Assembly (NCBI RefSeq): GCF_019795155.1
Contig: NZ_JAILYN010000016.1
Coordinates: forward strand, 1 to 64,000
Origin: Marinobacterium arenosum
Lineage (GTDB): Bacteria; Pseudomonadota; Gammaproteobacteria; Pseudomonadales; Balneatricaceae
Reading direction: 5' to 3'
DNA length: 64,000 nucleotides
The notes under the pieces are model-generated. The model saw only the letters and a list, made by a program, of their open reading frames with translations. It had not been told where the DNA came from and did no database searches. Positions within the stretch are counted from its first letter, which is position 1. Each line of letters begins with the position of its first letter. The position numbers were made by a program, and so were the translations under genes. Positions 1 to 11,300 of the stretch are shown here, piece by piece.

Positions 1-89
1 GGACGCTCAGAGTCGGCGTAGACAGGGGTGCCAGCGGCAAGCTTATGGCTAACGTAGAAATTTCCTAACAAGCAGCGAAGAAACAAGAA

Positions 90-122
90 AATGCCAGTCA
101 GTTGGCTTAACTGACTGGCATT
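90..122 (-). terminator. Rho-independent terminator of gatB
   Basis: A perfect 14-bp inverted repeat (90-103 against 109-122) with a 5-nt loop. Read on the minus strand it is followed by a T-rich tract (TTTCTTGTTT, complement of 81-90). It lies 41 bp beyond the gatB stop codon and so ends the gatCAB transcript. Positions 1-80 hold no gene I can recognise. Confidence 0.85.
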
Positions 123-163
123 ACGCGGTAGCGGGCTTTTGGCTATCTATCAGAACGGTCGGC

Positions 164-1618
164 TCAATCGCACAGTGCGTCCAGCTTCTTCTTCAGGATG
201 CCGGTAACCGCGCCCGGGTTGGCCTTGCCGCCGGTCGCTTTCATCACCTGGCCCATGAAGAAGCCGATCATCTTGCCGCGCTTGTCCGGCTCGGCCGCCT
301 TGTACTGCTCGACCTGAGCGCCGCAGTTGGCGATAACCTCGTCGACGGTCGCTTCGATGGCGCCGGTATCGGTCACCTGCTTGAGGCCCTTGGCTTCGAT
401 AACCTGATCGGCGCTGCCGCCTTCCGCCCACATGATCTCGAACACCTGCTTGGCGATCTTGCCGGAGATGGTGTTGTCCTTGATGCGGACCAGCAGGCCA
501 CCCAGCTGCTCGGCGGAAACCGGGCTGTCGCCGATCGCCGTATCGTTGGCGTTCAGATGCTTGGACAGTTCGCCCATCACCCAGTTGGCAGCCAACTTGG
601 CGTCATCGGCGTTTTTGGCGACGGTCTCGAAGTAGCCCGCCAGATGGTGATCGCCGGACAGCACCATCGCGTCGTAGTCGCTCAGGCCGTACTGCTCGAT
701 GAAGCGTGCCTTACGGGCATCCGGCAGTTCCGGCAGGCTGTCGCGGATCTGCTCGATGTAATCCTCTTCGATCACGATCGGCAGCAGGTCCGGGCATGGG
801 AAGTAACGGTAGTCGTTGGCTTCCTCCTTGGAGCGCATCGAACGAGTCTCGTTCTTGCCGGCGTCGTACAGGCGGGTTTCCTGTACCACCCGGCCGCCAT
901 CCTCCAGCAGGTCGATCTGGCGCTCGATCTCGCCCAGAATCGCCTTCTCGATGAAGCGGAACGAGTTGATGTTCTTGGTCTCGGTGCGGGTGCCGAACTC
1001 CTGTTCGCCTTTCAGGCGCACGGAGACGTTGCAGTCGCAGCGGAACGAACCTTCCGCCATATTGCCGTCGCAGATACCGAGGCTGGTGACGATCGAGTGG
1101 ATCTTGCGCACGTAGGCCACTGCCTCTTCGGCGCTGCGCATATCCGGCTCGGAGACGATCTCCAGCAGCGGCGTGCCGGCGCGGTTCAGGTCGATGCCGG
1201 TCATGCCCGGGAACTCGTCGTGCAGCGACTTGCCGGCGTCTTCCTCCAGGTGGGCGCGGGTGACGCCGACCCGTTTGACGGTGCCGTCTTCCAGCTGGAT
1301 ATCGACGTGGCCATTGCCGACGATCGGGTGGAACAGCTGGCTGGTCTGGTAGCCTTTCGGCAGGTCCGGATAGAAGTAGTTCTTACGGTCGAACACCGAG
1401 GTACGGCCGATCTCGGCGTCGATCGCCAGGCCGAACTTCACCGCCATGCGCAGTGCTTCCTCGTTGAACACCGGCAGGGTGCCCGGCAGCGCCAGGTCGA
1501 CCGCGCAGGCCTGGGTGTTCGGTTCGGCGCCAAAGGCAGTGCCGGCACCGGAAAAGATCTTGGATTTCGTGGCGAGCTGGGCGTGGATCTCAAGCCCGAT
1601 TACCGCTTCCCATTCCAT
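164..1618 (-). CDS. gatB: Asp/Glu-tRNA(Asn/Gln) amidotransferase subunit B
   Basis: GatB binds the mischarged Glu-tRNA(Gln) or Asp-tRNA(Asn), phosphorylates the acyl group and receives ammonia from GatA, giving Gln-tRNA or Asn-tRNA in the cytoplasm. The 484 residues match family length. Visible marks are the N-terminal GLEIHAQL (8-15), the conserved [15 protein letters not shown] block (77-91), the Cys-containing [10 protein letters not shown] stretch near residue 190, and a C-terminal helical YqeY-like tail ending in KKKLDALCD. It is the last gene of a gatC-gatA-gatB operon, 16 bp after gatA, and is followed by a terminator. Its presence suggests tRNA-dependent amidation is used for Asn and/or Gln. 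Confidence 0.97.
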   Translation of the reverse strand: MEWEAVIGLEIHAQLATKSKIFSGAGTAFGAEPNTQACAVDLALPGTLPVFNEEALRMAVKFGLAIDAEIGRTSVFDRKNYFYPDLPKGYQTSQLFHPIVGNGHVDIQLEDGTVKRVGVTRAHLEEDAGKSLHDEFPGMTGIDLNRAGTPLLEIVSEPDMRSAEEAVAYVRKIHSIVTSLGICDGNMAEGSFRCDCNVSVRLKGEQEFGTRTETKNINSFRFIEKAILGEIERQIDLLEDGGRVVQETRLYDAGKNETRSMRSKEEANDYRYFPCPDLLPIVIEEDYIEQIRDSLPELPDARKARFIEQYGLSDYDAMVLSGDHHLAGYFETVAKNADDAKLAANWVMGELSKHLNANDTAIGDSPVSAEQLGGLLVRIKDNTISGKIAKQVFEIMWAEGGSADQVIEAKGLKQVTDTGAIEATVDEVIANCGAQVEQYKAAEPDKRGKMIGFFMGQVMKATGGKANPGAVTGILKKKLDALCD

Positions 1619-1634
1619 TATTCGTTAACCTCTG

Positions 1635-3086
1635 TCAGATGCCTTCGGGAGCCTGTTTGTGCCAGTCGGTCGCCAGCTGGAACTGGTGCGCGACGTTCAG
1701 CAGTTGCTGCTCGGCGAAGTAGTTGCCGATAATCTGCAGGCCCACCGGCAGGCCGTCGGTCTGGCCGCACGGAATGGACATGCCCGGCAGGCCGGCCAGG
1801 TTCAGCGCGATGGTGAAGATATCTTCCATGTACATGGCGATCGGGTCGGCGGTCTTCTCGCCCAGTTTGAACGCCGGGTGCGGCGTGGTCGGGCCCATGA
1901 TCACGTCCACTTCGTTCAGTGCATTGACGAAGTCCTGCTTGATCAGGCGGCGGATCTGCTGTGCCTTTTTATAGTAGGCGTCATAGAAGCCTTCCGACAG
2001 CGCGTAGGTGCCGACCATGATGCGACGCTTCACCTCCGGGCCGAAACCTTCGCCGCGGGAGCGCTTGTAGAGGTCTTCCAGGTCGACCGGACTGTCGCAG
2101 CGGTAGCCGTAGCGTACGCCGTCGAAGCGGGACAGGTTGGAGGACGCCTCCGCCGGCGCGATGATGTAGTAGGCCGGTACCGCCAGGTGGGTGTTCGGCA
2201 GGCTGACCTCCTTGACGGTGGCGCCCAGCGCTTCGTACTCCTTGATGGCGTTCTGCACCTGCTGGGCGATCGCCGGATTCAGGTCGGCCGGGAAGTACTC
2301 TTTCGGCAGGCCGATGGTCAGGCCGTTCAGCGGCTTGCTCAGGTCGGCGGTGTAGTCCGGCACCTCGCGCTGCATGCTGGTGGAGTCGCGCTCGTCGAAG
2401 CCGGCCATCACGTTCAGCATCAGTGCGGCGTCTTCGGCGCTACGGGTCATCGGGCCGCCCTGGTCCAGCGAGGAGGCGAAGGCGATCATGCCGTAGCGGG
2501 ACACCCGACCGTAGGTCGGCTTCAGGCCGGTGATGCCGCACAGCGCCGCCGGCTGGCGGATCGAGCCGCCGGTATCGGTGCCGGTGGCTGCCGGCGCCAG
2601 CCGCGCCGCGACCGCTGCGGCGGAACCGCCGGAGGAACCGCCCGGCACGCAGTCGGTGTTCCAGGGGTTATGGACCGGGCCGTAGAAGCTGCTCTCGTTG
2701 GAGGAGCCCATGGCGAACTCGTCCATATTGGTCTTGCCCAGCATCACTGCGCCGGCGGCGTTGAACTTCTCCACCACGGTAGCGTTGTAAGGCGAGATGA
2801 AGTTATCCAGCATCTTGGAGGCGCAGCTGGTACGCACGCCCTCGGTGCAGAAGATATCCTTGTGGGCGATCGGCAGGCCGGTGAAGGCACCGGCATTGCC
2901 GGCGGCACGGGCCTGGTCGGCGGCCTTGGCCTGGGCCAGCGCCTGCTCTTCGGTCAGCGTGATATAGCTGTTGTACTTGCCGTCTTCGGCCTTGATCCGG
3001 TCCAGGTAGGCCTGGGTCAGCTCGACACTGCTGAAGTCGCCGTTCTGCAGCCCCTGGGCCAGTTCGGCTAGCGTCTTGTCAAACAT
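1635..3086 (-). CDS. gatA: Asp/Glu-tRNA amidotransferase subunit A (amidase)
   Basis: GatA hydrolyses glutamine and channels ammonia to GatB. It belongs to the amidase-signature family: the glycine/serine-rich segment [10 protein letters not shown] lies at 149-158, and the Ser-cisSer-Lys triad is Lys76 (in AHKD), Ser151 and Ser175 (in DTGGS), by alignment with known GatA enzymes. The length of 483 residues is normal. It follows gatC by 46 bp and precedes gatB by 16 bp in one transcription unit. The start at 3086 gives the expected N-terminus [11 protein letters not shown]. Confidence 0.97.
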   Translation of the reverse strand: MFDKTLAELAQGLQNGDFSSVELTQAYLDRIKAEDGKYNSYITLTEEQALAQAKAADQARAAGNAGAFTGLPIAHKDIFCTEGVRTSCASKMLDNFISPYNATVVEKFNAAGAVMLGKTNMDEFAMGSSNESSFYGPVHNPWNTDCVPGGSSGGSAAAVAARLAPAATGTDTGGSIRQPAALCGITGLKPTYGRVSRYGMIAFASSLDQGGPMTRSAEDAALMLNVMAGFDERDSTSMQREVPDYTADLSKPLNGLTIGLPKEYFPADLNPAIAQQVQNAIKEYEALGATVKEVSLPNTHLAVPAYYIIAPAEASSNLSRFDGVRYGYRCDSPVDLEDLYKRSRGEGFGPEVKRRIMVGTYALSEGFYDAYYKKAQQIRRLIKQDFVNALNEVDVIMGPTTPHPAFKLGEKTADPIAMYMEDIFTIALNLAGLPGMSIPCGQTDGLPVGLQIIGNYFAEQQLLNVAHQFQLATDWHKQAPEGI

Positions 3087-3132
3087 GGGAGTAGATGTCC
3101 TTCAGAATTCCGATGGGGTGAACGGGGTAAGA

Positions 3133-3420
3133 TCACTCGATCACTTTGGGGACCTGGAACAGGCCGTTTTCCACAGCCGGCGCTACCGCCTGCAACGCCT
3201 CGCGGCGGTTCGGCTCGCTGACCTCGTCCTTGCGCAGCCGCTGTACTGCGTCCAGGGCATTGGCCATCGGTTCGATATCGCGGGTGTCCACCGCCTGCAT
3301 CTGGTCGACCAGATCCAGGATGTTGGACAGGTTTTGGGTGTACTCGGGGATGTCCTGCTCATCGATCTGCAGGCGCGCCAGATGGGCGATTTTTTCCACA
3401 TCAGAGCGGTCTAGAGCCAT
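3133..3420 (-). CDS. gatC: Asp/Glu-tRNA amidotransferase subunit C
   Basis: A small (95-residue) subunit that wraps around GatA and GatB and stabilises the complex. The N-terminus [17 protein letters not shown] is typical, and the C-terminus ends in LFQVPKVIE, close to the usual FxVPKV. An in-frame start exists 43 codons upstream (3549), but that extension resembles no GatC, so 3420 is chosen. It is the first gene of the gatCAB operon and is divergent from mreB. Confidence 0.95.
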   Translation of the reverse strand: MALDRSDVEKIAHLARLQIDEQDIPEYTQNLSNILDLVDQMQAVDTRDIEPMANALDAVQRLRKDEVSEPNRREALQAVAPAVENGLFQVPKVIE

Positions 3421-3586
3421 AGTCGCTTCTCGCTGAATTGAAGGTCGTTTTGACGCCTGTGGCCGGACCCGGAATACCATCGGGCGGCACACAAATAAAG
3501 GCGAATAAGGTACCATAACCGCCATCCTGCCTGAAGTGCTGCCGGCCATCGTGCTGAAGCATAAAAATGGCGCCGCTCAGGCCGCT

Positions 3587-3605
3587 TTCTTTCTTGCCGA
3601 AAGAA
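3587..3605. other. Short inverted repeat in the gatC-mreB divergent region
   Basis: TTCTTTC and GAAAGAA pair across a 5-nt loop, upstream of the mreB promoter candidate. It is weak (7 bp, A/T-rich) and may be a protein-binding site or chance. The rest of 3421-3679 is untranslated leader and promoter DNA for gatC and mreB. Confidence 0.25.
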
Positions 3606-3612
3606 TATGCCG

Positions 3613-4717
<1,105 letters not shown>

Positions 4718-4785
4718 TCGGCTGCCGGGCGTCGGTCCGGCATCTGCTATTTTGCTGTTTGAGGGATGCCTGACCTGCCGGATGG

Positions 4786-5739
4786 ATGGTGGGGAGGTGT
4801 CCCATTAAAACGATCTTCCGTGGCCGTTCACCCGGCTACAGTTTCCTGTTCCTGCTGCTGTTGGCGGTTGCGCTGATCGTGGCCGATCTCTATACCGCCC
4901 AGATGCGTCAGGGGCGGGCCTATCTGTCGCTGCTGATCACCCCGTTGCAATGGCTGGTGGATATTCCCAGCCGGGCCGCCGGTGAGGTCTCCGACCTGGT
5001 GGTCGATCGCCGTCTGCTGTTGAAAGAGAACGAGCAGTTGCGCGCCGACGCCCTGCTGCTGGAGCGCAAGGTACAGCACGTGGCGGCGCTGACCGCCGAG
5101 AACGTGCGGCTGCGTGAGTTGCTTAACGGCCGGGCGCGGATCGATGAACAGGTGATGCTGGCCGAGCTGATCGGCGTCAATCCTGATCCGTTCCAGCACC
5201 AGGTGATCGTCAACCGGGGGCTGGAAGACGGTGTTTACGAAGGCCAGCCGGTGCTGGATGCCGGCGGCGTGATGGGCCAGGTGGTCGAATCGACCCACTA
5301 CACCAGCCGGGTGGTGATGATTACCGATGCCCGCCACGCGATCCCGGTGGAGGTGAATCGTAACGGCGTACGTTCGATTGCGCTGGGCACCGGTGAGATG
5401 GACGAACTGGTGCTGGACCATGTCGCCGACACTGCCGATATCCGCGAGGGTGATCTGCTGGTCACCTCCGGCCTGGGCGGTCGTTTCCCGCGTGGCTACC
5501 CGGTGGCCGAGGTCAGCAAGGTGGTGCGTGATCCGGGCCAGCCCTTTGCCAGCGTCAGGGCGGTGCCGACCGCCCGGATGGACAAGAGTCGCCACCTGTT
5601 GCTGGTCACCATGCCGCAACCGTTGATTCTGGCCGCCGACCCGGCGGAGGCGCGGCCCGCTGGCAGCCAAGCGGGCGTGGTCAAGCCCGATTCCTCTCAA
5701 ACCGATGCGGCCCGGCCGGAGGCCACTGATGGCCACTAG
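4786..5739 (+). CDS. mreC: Rod-shape-determining protein MreC
   Basis: A bitopic inner-membrane protein that links MreB filaments to the periplasmic elongasome (MreD, PBP2/RodA). A hydrophobic segment (about residues 18-35) is followed by a coiled coil rich in Leu and Glu (about 70-112) and the beta-rich MreC domain, then a Pro/Ala-rich tail after about residue 285. The ATG at 4786 gives 317 residues. However, the strong Shine-Dalgarno GGGGAGG (4791-4797) lies downstream of that ATG and 6 nt before an in-frame ATT codon (4804), just where MreC homologues begin (IKxxF). The true start may therefore be ATT at 4804. The gene overlaps mreD by 11 bp. Confidence 0.95.
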   Translation: MVGRCPIKTIFRGRSPGYSFLFLLLLAVALIVADLYTAQMRQGRAYLSLLITPLQWLVDIPSRAAGEVSDLVVDRRLLLKENEQLRADALLLERKVQHVAALTAENVRLRELLNGRARIDEQVMLAELIGVNPDPFQHQVIVNRGLEDGVYEGQPVLDAGGVMGQVVESTHYTSRVVMITDARHAIPVEVNRNGVRSIALGTGEMDELVLDHVADTADIREGDLLVTSGLGGRFPRGYPVAEVSKVVRDPGQPFASVRAVPTARMDKSRHLLLVTMPQPLILAADPAEARPAGSQAGVVKPDSSQTDAARPEATDGH

Positions 5740-6217
5740 CCGCTCGGGCGGATCGCTGATCATCATCGGAACTTTCCTGGTCGGCCTGGTATTCAGCCAG
5801 ATCCCGCTGCCCAATGCGTTGCTCTGGGCGCGGCCGGAGTTCATCCCAATGATCCTGATCTTCTGGGTGCTGGTATTGCCGCACCGGATCGGTATGGGCA
5901 CCGCTTTCCTGGTTGGCCTGGCACTGGACCTGATCAAGGGCTCGGTGCTCGGACTCAATGCGCTGTCGCTGGTCACCATCGCCTATCTGGCCTACCTGCT
6001 GCACCAACGGATGCTGATGTATCCGCTCTGGCAGCAGGCGTTCCTGGTGCTGGTGCTGGTCGGCATCAATCAGCTGATCTTTCACTGGATGCAGGCGCTG
6101 TTCGGCATGACCGGCGACAGTCTGTTGTTCCTGTTGCCGTCTCTGGTCAGCGCGCTGATCTGGCCCTGGCTGTTTCTGGTTTTGAACGGTATTCGTCAGC
6201 TGTTCCGTATCGGCTGA
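5729..6217 (+). CDS. mreD: Rod-shape-determining membrane protein MreD
   Basis: An integral inner-membrane subunit of the elongasome, partner of MreC. The 162 residues are almost entirely hydrophobic, with about five to six membrane helices and a short Arg-ending C-terminus. Start 5729 (MATSRSGGSL) is chosen over 5705 because GGAGG (5718-5722) sits 6 nt before it and it gives the same length as E. coli MreD. It overlaps the end of mreC. Confidence 0.94.
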   Translation: MATSRSGGSLIIIGTFLVGLVFSQIPLPNALLWARPEFIPMILIFWVLVLPHRIGMGTAFLVGLALDLIKGSVLGLNALSLVTIAYLAYLLHQRMLMYPLWQQAFLVLVLVGINQLIFHWMQALFGMTGDSLLFLLPSLVSALIWPWLFLVLNGIRQLFRIG

Positions 6218-6239
6218 CCCGTCTGGGAGAGGAGAGCGT

Positions 6240-6830
6240 ATGGCAGATCTGGTACTGGCTTCGGCATCGCCGCGTCGGCGTGAACTTCTGCAACAGATCG
6301 GCGTCCGAATTCTTACCTGCCCGGTTGATCTGGAAGAGCGCTTGCTGCCGGATGAATCGCCGCAGGTGTTCGTCGAGCGGCTGGCACGTGAGAAGGCCGA
6401 GGCGGGCTTCCGGCAGGCCGGCGGCCGGTTGCCGGCGCTGGGTTCGGATACCGCGGTCGTGCTGGGCGATCGGGTGATGGGTAAGCCGCGTGACGAACAG
6501 GGTGCGGTGGAGATGCTGATGTCGCTGTCCGGTCGCAGCCACCAGGTAATGACCGGTGTTGCCGTGGTGGATGGCCGCCGCGCCCTGGCCCGGGTGGTCA
6601 GCACCGAGGTCCGTTTCAACACCCTCAGTGAAGCGCAGTGCCGCCGCTACTGGGCGACTGGCGAGCCTTGTGACAAAGCCGGCGGCTATGGTATTCAGGG
6701 GTTGGGGGCGGTGTTTGTCGCCGCGATCAATGGAAGTTATTCGGCGGTGGTCGGTTTGCCGCTGGCCGAGACGGCCGCGCTGCTGGCCGAATTCGATGTG
6801 CCGATCTGGCAACCGGTGGCGGCGCAATGA
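6240..6830 (+). CDS. maf: Maf-family nucleotide pyrophosphatase (YhdE type)
   Basis: Maf proteins hydrolyse dTTP/UTP and modified nucleotides to the monophosphate and pyrophosphate, a house-cleaning role. The 196 residues show all family motifs: SASPRR at 8-13, GSDTAVVL, GKPRD, and DKAGGYGIQG. The adjacent mreBCD and rng genes match the classic mreBCD-yhdE-cafA order. Assignment to the dTTP/UTP (YhdE) branch rather than m7GTP (YceF) rests on this context. Confidence 0.94.
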   Translation: MADLVLASASPRRRELLQQIGVRILTCPVDLEERLLPDESPQVFVERLAREKAEAGFRQAGGRLPALGSDTAVVLGDRVMGKPRDEQGAVEMLMSLSGRSHQVMTGVAVVDGRRALARVVSTEVRFNTLSEAQCRRYWATGEPCDKAGGYGIQGLGAVFVAAINGSYSAVVGLPLAETAALLAEFDVPIWQPVAAQ

Positions 6831-6879
6831 ACGGCTGATTCGACAGTCAAGAGCCGGGTTTTACGAGTATGGAACAGTG

Positions 6880-8364
6880 ATGGGCGAAGAGATACTAATC
6901 AATTTTACCCCGATGGAAACCCGGATTGCGGTGATCGAAAACGGTATGCCGCAGGAGATCTACGTCGAGCGAGTCCGCCGGCGCGGTATCGTCGGCAATA
7001 TCTACAAGGGCAAGGTGGTGCGAGTGCTGCCCGGCATGCAGGCCGCCTTCGTCGACATCGGCCTGGAGCGGGCCGCCTTTATCCATGTCGAGGACGTGCT
7101 GCCGCAGCAGAGTGCGCCTGAAGAGAAAGGCAATACCTCGATCTCCCAGGTGTTGAAAGAGGGCCAGCCGCTGCTGGTGCAGGTCACCAAGGACCCGATC
7201 GGCACCAAGGGCGCCCGGCTGACCACCCATCTGTCGATCCCCTCCCGCTATCTGGTCCATATGCCCGGCAACCAGCATATCGGCGTCTCCCAGCGGATCG
7301 AGGATCCGGAGGAGCGCGAACGGCTGCGCTCGGTGATCCAGCAGGCATTGGCGGTCAACCAAGACGAAGACGGCGAGCCGGTGCGCAGCGGTGGCTTTAT
7401 CCTGCGCACGGTGTCGGAGGGGGCCAGCGAAACGGAGCTCAAGGGCGATATCCAGTTCCTGCAGCGGTTGTGGGACGCGATTCAGGGCAAGATCAGCACC
7501 GCCAAGGCGCCGGCGATCATCTACGAAGACCTGCCGCTGAACATGCGGGCGCTGCGCGATATGGCTCACAGTGGCGTGGAGCGGATCCGTATCGATTCCC
7601 GCGAGACCTATCAGAAGGCGCGGGAGTTCTGCGCCGCGCTGGTACCGGAGATCAACAGCGCGCTGGAGTACTATCCCGGCGAGCGGCCGATCTTCGACCT
7701 GTTCAACGTCGAGGAGGAGATCCAGAAGGCGCTGGGCCGTAAGGTGGAGCTGAAAAGCGGCGGCTACCTGATCTTCGACCAGACCGAAGCGATGACCACG
7801 GTGGACGTCAATACCGGCGCTTTCGTCGGCCATCGCAATCTGGAAGAGACGATCTTCAAGACCAACCTCGAGGCGGCCACCGCGATCGGCCGCCAGCTGC
7901 GATTGCGCAACCTGGGCGGCATCATCATCATCGATTTCATCGATATGGAAGACCCGGATCACCAGCGCCAGGTACTGCGTACCCTCGAGCGGATGCTGGA
8001 GAAGGATCACGCCAAGTGCAAGGTGACCGGGGTGTCTGAGCTGGGGCTGGTCGAGATGACCCGCAAGCGTACCCGCGAAAGCCTGGAACAGGTGCTCTGC
8101 GAGCCCTGTATACAGTGCCAGGGCCGGGGCTCGATCAAGACCCCGGAAACGGTCTGCTACGAGATCTTCCGCGAGATCCTGCGCCAGCATCGCGCCTACG
8201 ATACCGAAACCTACCTGGTGCTGGCGGCGCAGTCGGTGGTTGACTACCTTATGGACGATGCCTCCGACCATGTCGCAGAGCTGGAAACTTTTATCGGCAA
8301 GACCATCCGTTTCCAGGTGGAGCCGATGTACAGCGCCGAACATTTCGATGTGGTGCTGCGCTGA
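6880..8364 (+). CDS. rng: Ribonuclease G
   Basis: An endoribonuclease that matures the 5' end of 16S rRNA and degrades some mRNAs, and a paralogue of the RNase E catalytic half. At 494 residues it has an S1 RNA-binding domain (about 39-125), catalytic Asp309 (in TTVDVNTG) and Asp352 (in IIDFIDM), and the zinc-link cysteines in CEPCIQC (407-413). Lack of a long C-terminal scaffold excludes RNase E. An open frame runs upstream to 6556 over maf in another frame. Start 6880 (MGEEILINFTP) gives the usual N-terminus. Confidence 0.95.
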   Translation: MGEEILINFTPMETRIAVIENGMPQEIYVERVRRRGIVGNIYKGKVVRVLPGMQAAFVDIGLERAAFIHVEDVLPQQSAPEEKGNTSISQVLKEGQPLLVQVTKDPIGTKGARLTTHLSIPSRYLVHMPGNQHIGVSQRIEDPEERERLRSVIQQALAVNQDEDGEPVRSGGFILRTVSEGASETELKGDIQFLQRLWDAIQGKISTAKAPAIIYEDLPLNMRALRDMAHSGVERIRIDSRETYQKAREFCAALVPEINSALEYYPGERPIFDLFNVEEEIQKALGRKVELKSGGYLIFDQTEAMTTVDVNTGAFVGHRNLEETIFKTNLEAATAIGRQLRLRNLGGIIIIDFIDMEDPDHQRQVLRTLERMLEKDHAKCKVTGVSELGLVEMTRKRTRESLEQVLCEPCIQCQGRGSIKTPETVCYEIFREILRQHRAYDTETYLVLAAQSVVDYLMDDASDHVAELETFIGKTIRFQVEPMYSAEHFDVVLR

Positions 8365-8376
8365 CGGACAGAGCTG

Positions 8377-11300
8377 ATGCTGTGTACAAGCCAACGGCTG
8401 TTCTGGTGGGCCTACTGGCTGCTGGTCTGCCTGCTGTTCCTGGCCGCCCTGCTGGTGGTGGTGGCCCGCTATACGCTGCCGCAGGTCGGCGCGTTCCGCG
8501 AGGAGCTGCAACAGCTGCTCAGTGAGCAGCTCGGTCGCGAGTTGCAGATCGGTGAGATCGAGGGCTATTGGCAGGGCAGCTATCCGACCATTGAACTGCG
8601 CGATCTGCGCCTGGTGCGTCAGCCGGATGAGCCGTTGACCCTGTCGGTTCACCGCCTGCAGGTCGGCCTCGATGTTGGCCGCTCGCTGCTCGGCGGCCGG
8701 CCGGTATTCTCCCGGTTGACTGTCAGCGAACCCTATATCGGCTGGCAGTCCGGCCAACCGGCTGTCGAGGCGCCGGCCTCCACAGCCGTTACCCTCCCCG
8801 AAATACCGCTCTGGTTGCTCGATCAGCCGCTGACCATCGAACAGGGCGCCGTTGCATTGCTGCGACCGGGCCAACCGACGATACAGCTGCAAAAGTTGCA
8901 GGCCGGTCTGCAGGCCGAGGGCCAGCGCTATCAGTTGCGGCTCACGGCTGACCTGGTGGTCGGCGAACAGCGCCACCGGGTACAGATATCGGCCCGGGGT
9001 CAGGGCGATCCGACCCGCCAGCCGGTACAGCTGTTTGCCGAACTGGACGGCCTGCCGACGGCACTGCTCAACCCCTATCTGCCTGAGAACCAGCAGCTCA
9101 AGGCCCTGAGCCTGAACCAGCGGATCTGGGCGACCCTGCAAGGCGGCCAGCTGGAGCGGTTGCAGGCGCAGACCGATATTGCCGAACTGCAGCTGGGCGA
9201 TCAGCTGATGTTCAGCGACAGCCGGCTTTCGGCCACCCTGTTGAAGCGACCACAGGGCTATCAGCTTCAGTTGCATGACAGTCGGCTGACTCAAGGCGAC
9301 AAGACCCTGCATCTACCGGCGCTGTCGTTCAATCTGGTACCGGCCGCGCCAACCGGCTGGCGACTGGCGCAGCTGCAGCTGGCGGCGCTGGCGCTCGATC
9401 CGATCACCGATTGGCTGCGTGAGCAGCCGTGGTTGGGCGACATTGGCCAGCAGGCGCTGACCAGCCTGCGGCCGCGTGGCGTGCTGCGTAACCTGCAGGT
9501 TGATTGGCCGGGGCGCGATCCGGCCGGCTTCCAGCTGCAGGCCGATCTGGACCAGTTGGCGGTCGATGACTGGGATGGTGTACCGCAATTGCTCGGTATC
9601 GACGGCCGACTGACCGCCGATGCCATGGGGGGGGCGATCCATCTGGGCAGCCAGAACTTCGTGATGAATTTTCCCGACCTCTTTCCCGATGGCTGGCAGT
9701 ACCAGCAGGCTGACGGCATCATCCGCTGGCGGTTGGACGAGCAGGCGGTGGTGGTCAACTCCGGTCTGCTGCATCTGGAGCAGCAGGATATCGAGGCCGA
9801 GGGGCGATTCAGCATCCGGCTGCCCTATTCGCGTGACCAGCAGACCGAGCTGACCCTGATGATCGGCACCCGCAGTGCCGACGGCCGGGTGACCGGCCGC
9901 TATGTGCCGCCGGCCGAGGTGGGTGAAGATCTGCACCGCTGGCTGGTGGAAGCGATCAGGGCGGGTAGCGTCAACCAGGGCGGTTTCCTGCTGCATGGCG
10001 GCACCCGCTCGCGGCTGGACGACCATCAGCGGCCCACCGTACAGATGTTTTTCGATGTCCAGCAGGCCGAATTCGCCTACCAGCCAGGTTGGCCGGCGAT
10101 TACCGATGGCCGGCTGTTCATGCTGCTGAAGGATGGTGCCTTGCTGGTCGATGTCGACCGGGCCCGCCTGCTGGATTCGAAGATCGACTATGCCCGCGTT
10201 TATCTGCCGCCTGGTGAATCTCGGCTGCAGATCAGTGGTCGCCTGCAGGGCGATGCCGGCGACATTCATCGGTTGCTGCTGGAGTCGCCGCTGCGGGCCG
10301 AAGTGGGGGATGAGCTGGCCAACTGGCAGTTGACCGGGCCGGTGGTCACCGAGGTGGCGCTGGCTATTCCGCTGGAGGGCGGGCGACCCGATCTGCATCT
10401 GGGCTCGCAGATCCGCGACGGTCGTTTCCACTCCGAACGGCAGCGGCTCGATTTCAGCAAGATCAATGGCCTTGTCCGCTACGACAGCCCGCACGGCCTG
10501 CATGCCAAGGATCTGAAGGCACAGCTGTTCGGGCGACCGGCCAGCGCTCAGATCAGCAGCGGTCCGGCCGAGGCGTTCGGCAATGTCCCGCGTACCCGTA
10601 TCCGGCTGGACAGCCGGATCGATATGGCGACCCTGCGCGACTGGCTGCAACTGCCGCTGCTTAAGATCGCCAATGGCGAAACCTGGTATCGGGCGCAGCT
10701 GGATCTCTGTGCCGCCAGTCAGCCAAAGTGCACGGGCTTGACGGTGCGTTCCGCGCTACAGGGGGTGTCCGTCGAGGCGCCTGTGCCGCTGGCCAAACAG
10801 GCCGATAGCGAAACCGCATTCTCGTTACGATCCAACCTCGCTGCGGGCAAAGAGCGCTTCGATATCCGCTACGGCGAACAGTTGCGGGCGTTACTCCTGA
10901 TGAGAGACGGTACGCTGGAGCGGGGACTGTTGGGCTTTAACCAGGCGGATATCAACCTGCCGGCCCGGCCGGGACTGGTGGTGGAGGGCGAACTGGCACA
11001 GCTGGATTACGACCAGTTGATGCAGTTCCTGGACAAGGCCGAGTTGCTGCAGGGCGGCGGGCAAGCCGACGCCGAGCCGCTGCTGCGGTCGGTGGCGCTG
11101 AAGCTTGGCAGCTTTTCCCTGGATGACTTTGCACTCGGCGGCCTGGCTGCCGCATTGCGGCCGGTCGACGAGGGCTGGAACCTCAGCGTCGACAGCGAGA
11201 AGCTGGCCGGATCGATCCTGTTTCCGGCCAATGAGCGCCCTTACGAGGTGGATATTCGTCATCTGAAGCTGCAGCGCGATAGTGCTTCGGACGACTCATC

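Noticed and set aside
1-163. Possible gene end at the left edge
   Set aside because: Only a terminator for gatB is supported. The first 80 bases show no recognisable coding or RNA feature.
6895-9312. An 805-codon open frame on the minus strand over rng and yhdP
   Set aside because: It is antisense to two well-supported genes, has Gln/Leu/Arg/His-biased composition typical of the reverse frame of GC-rich genes, and shows no domain.
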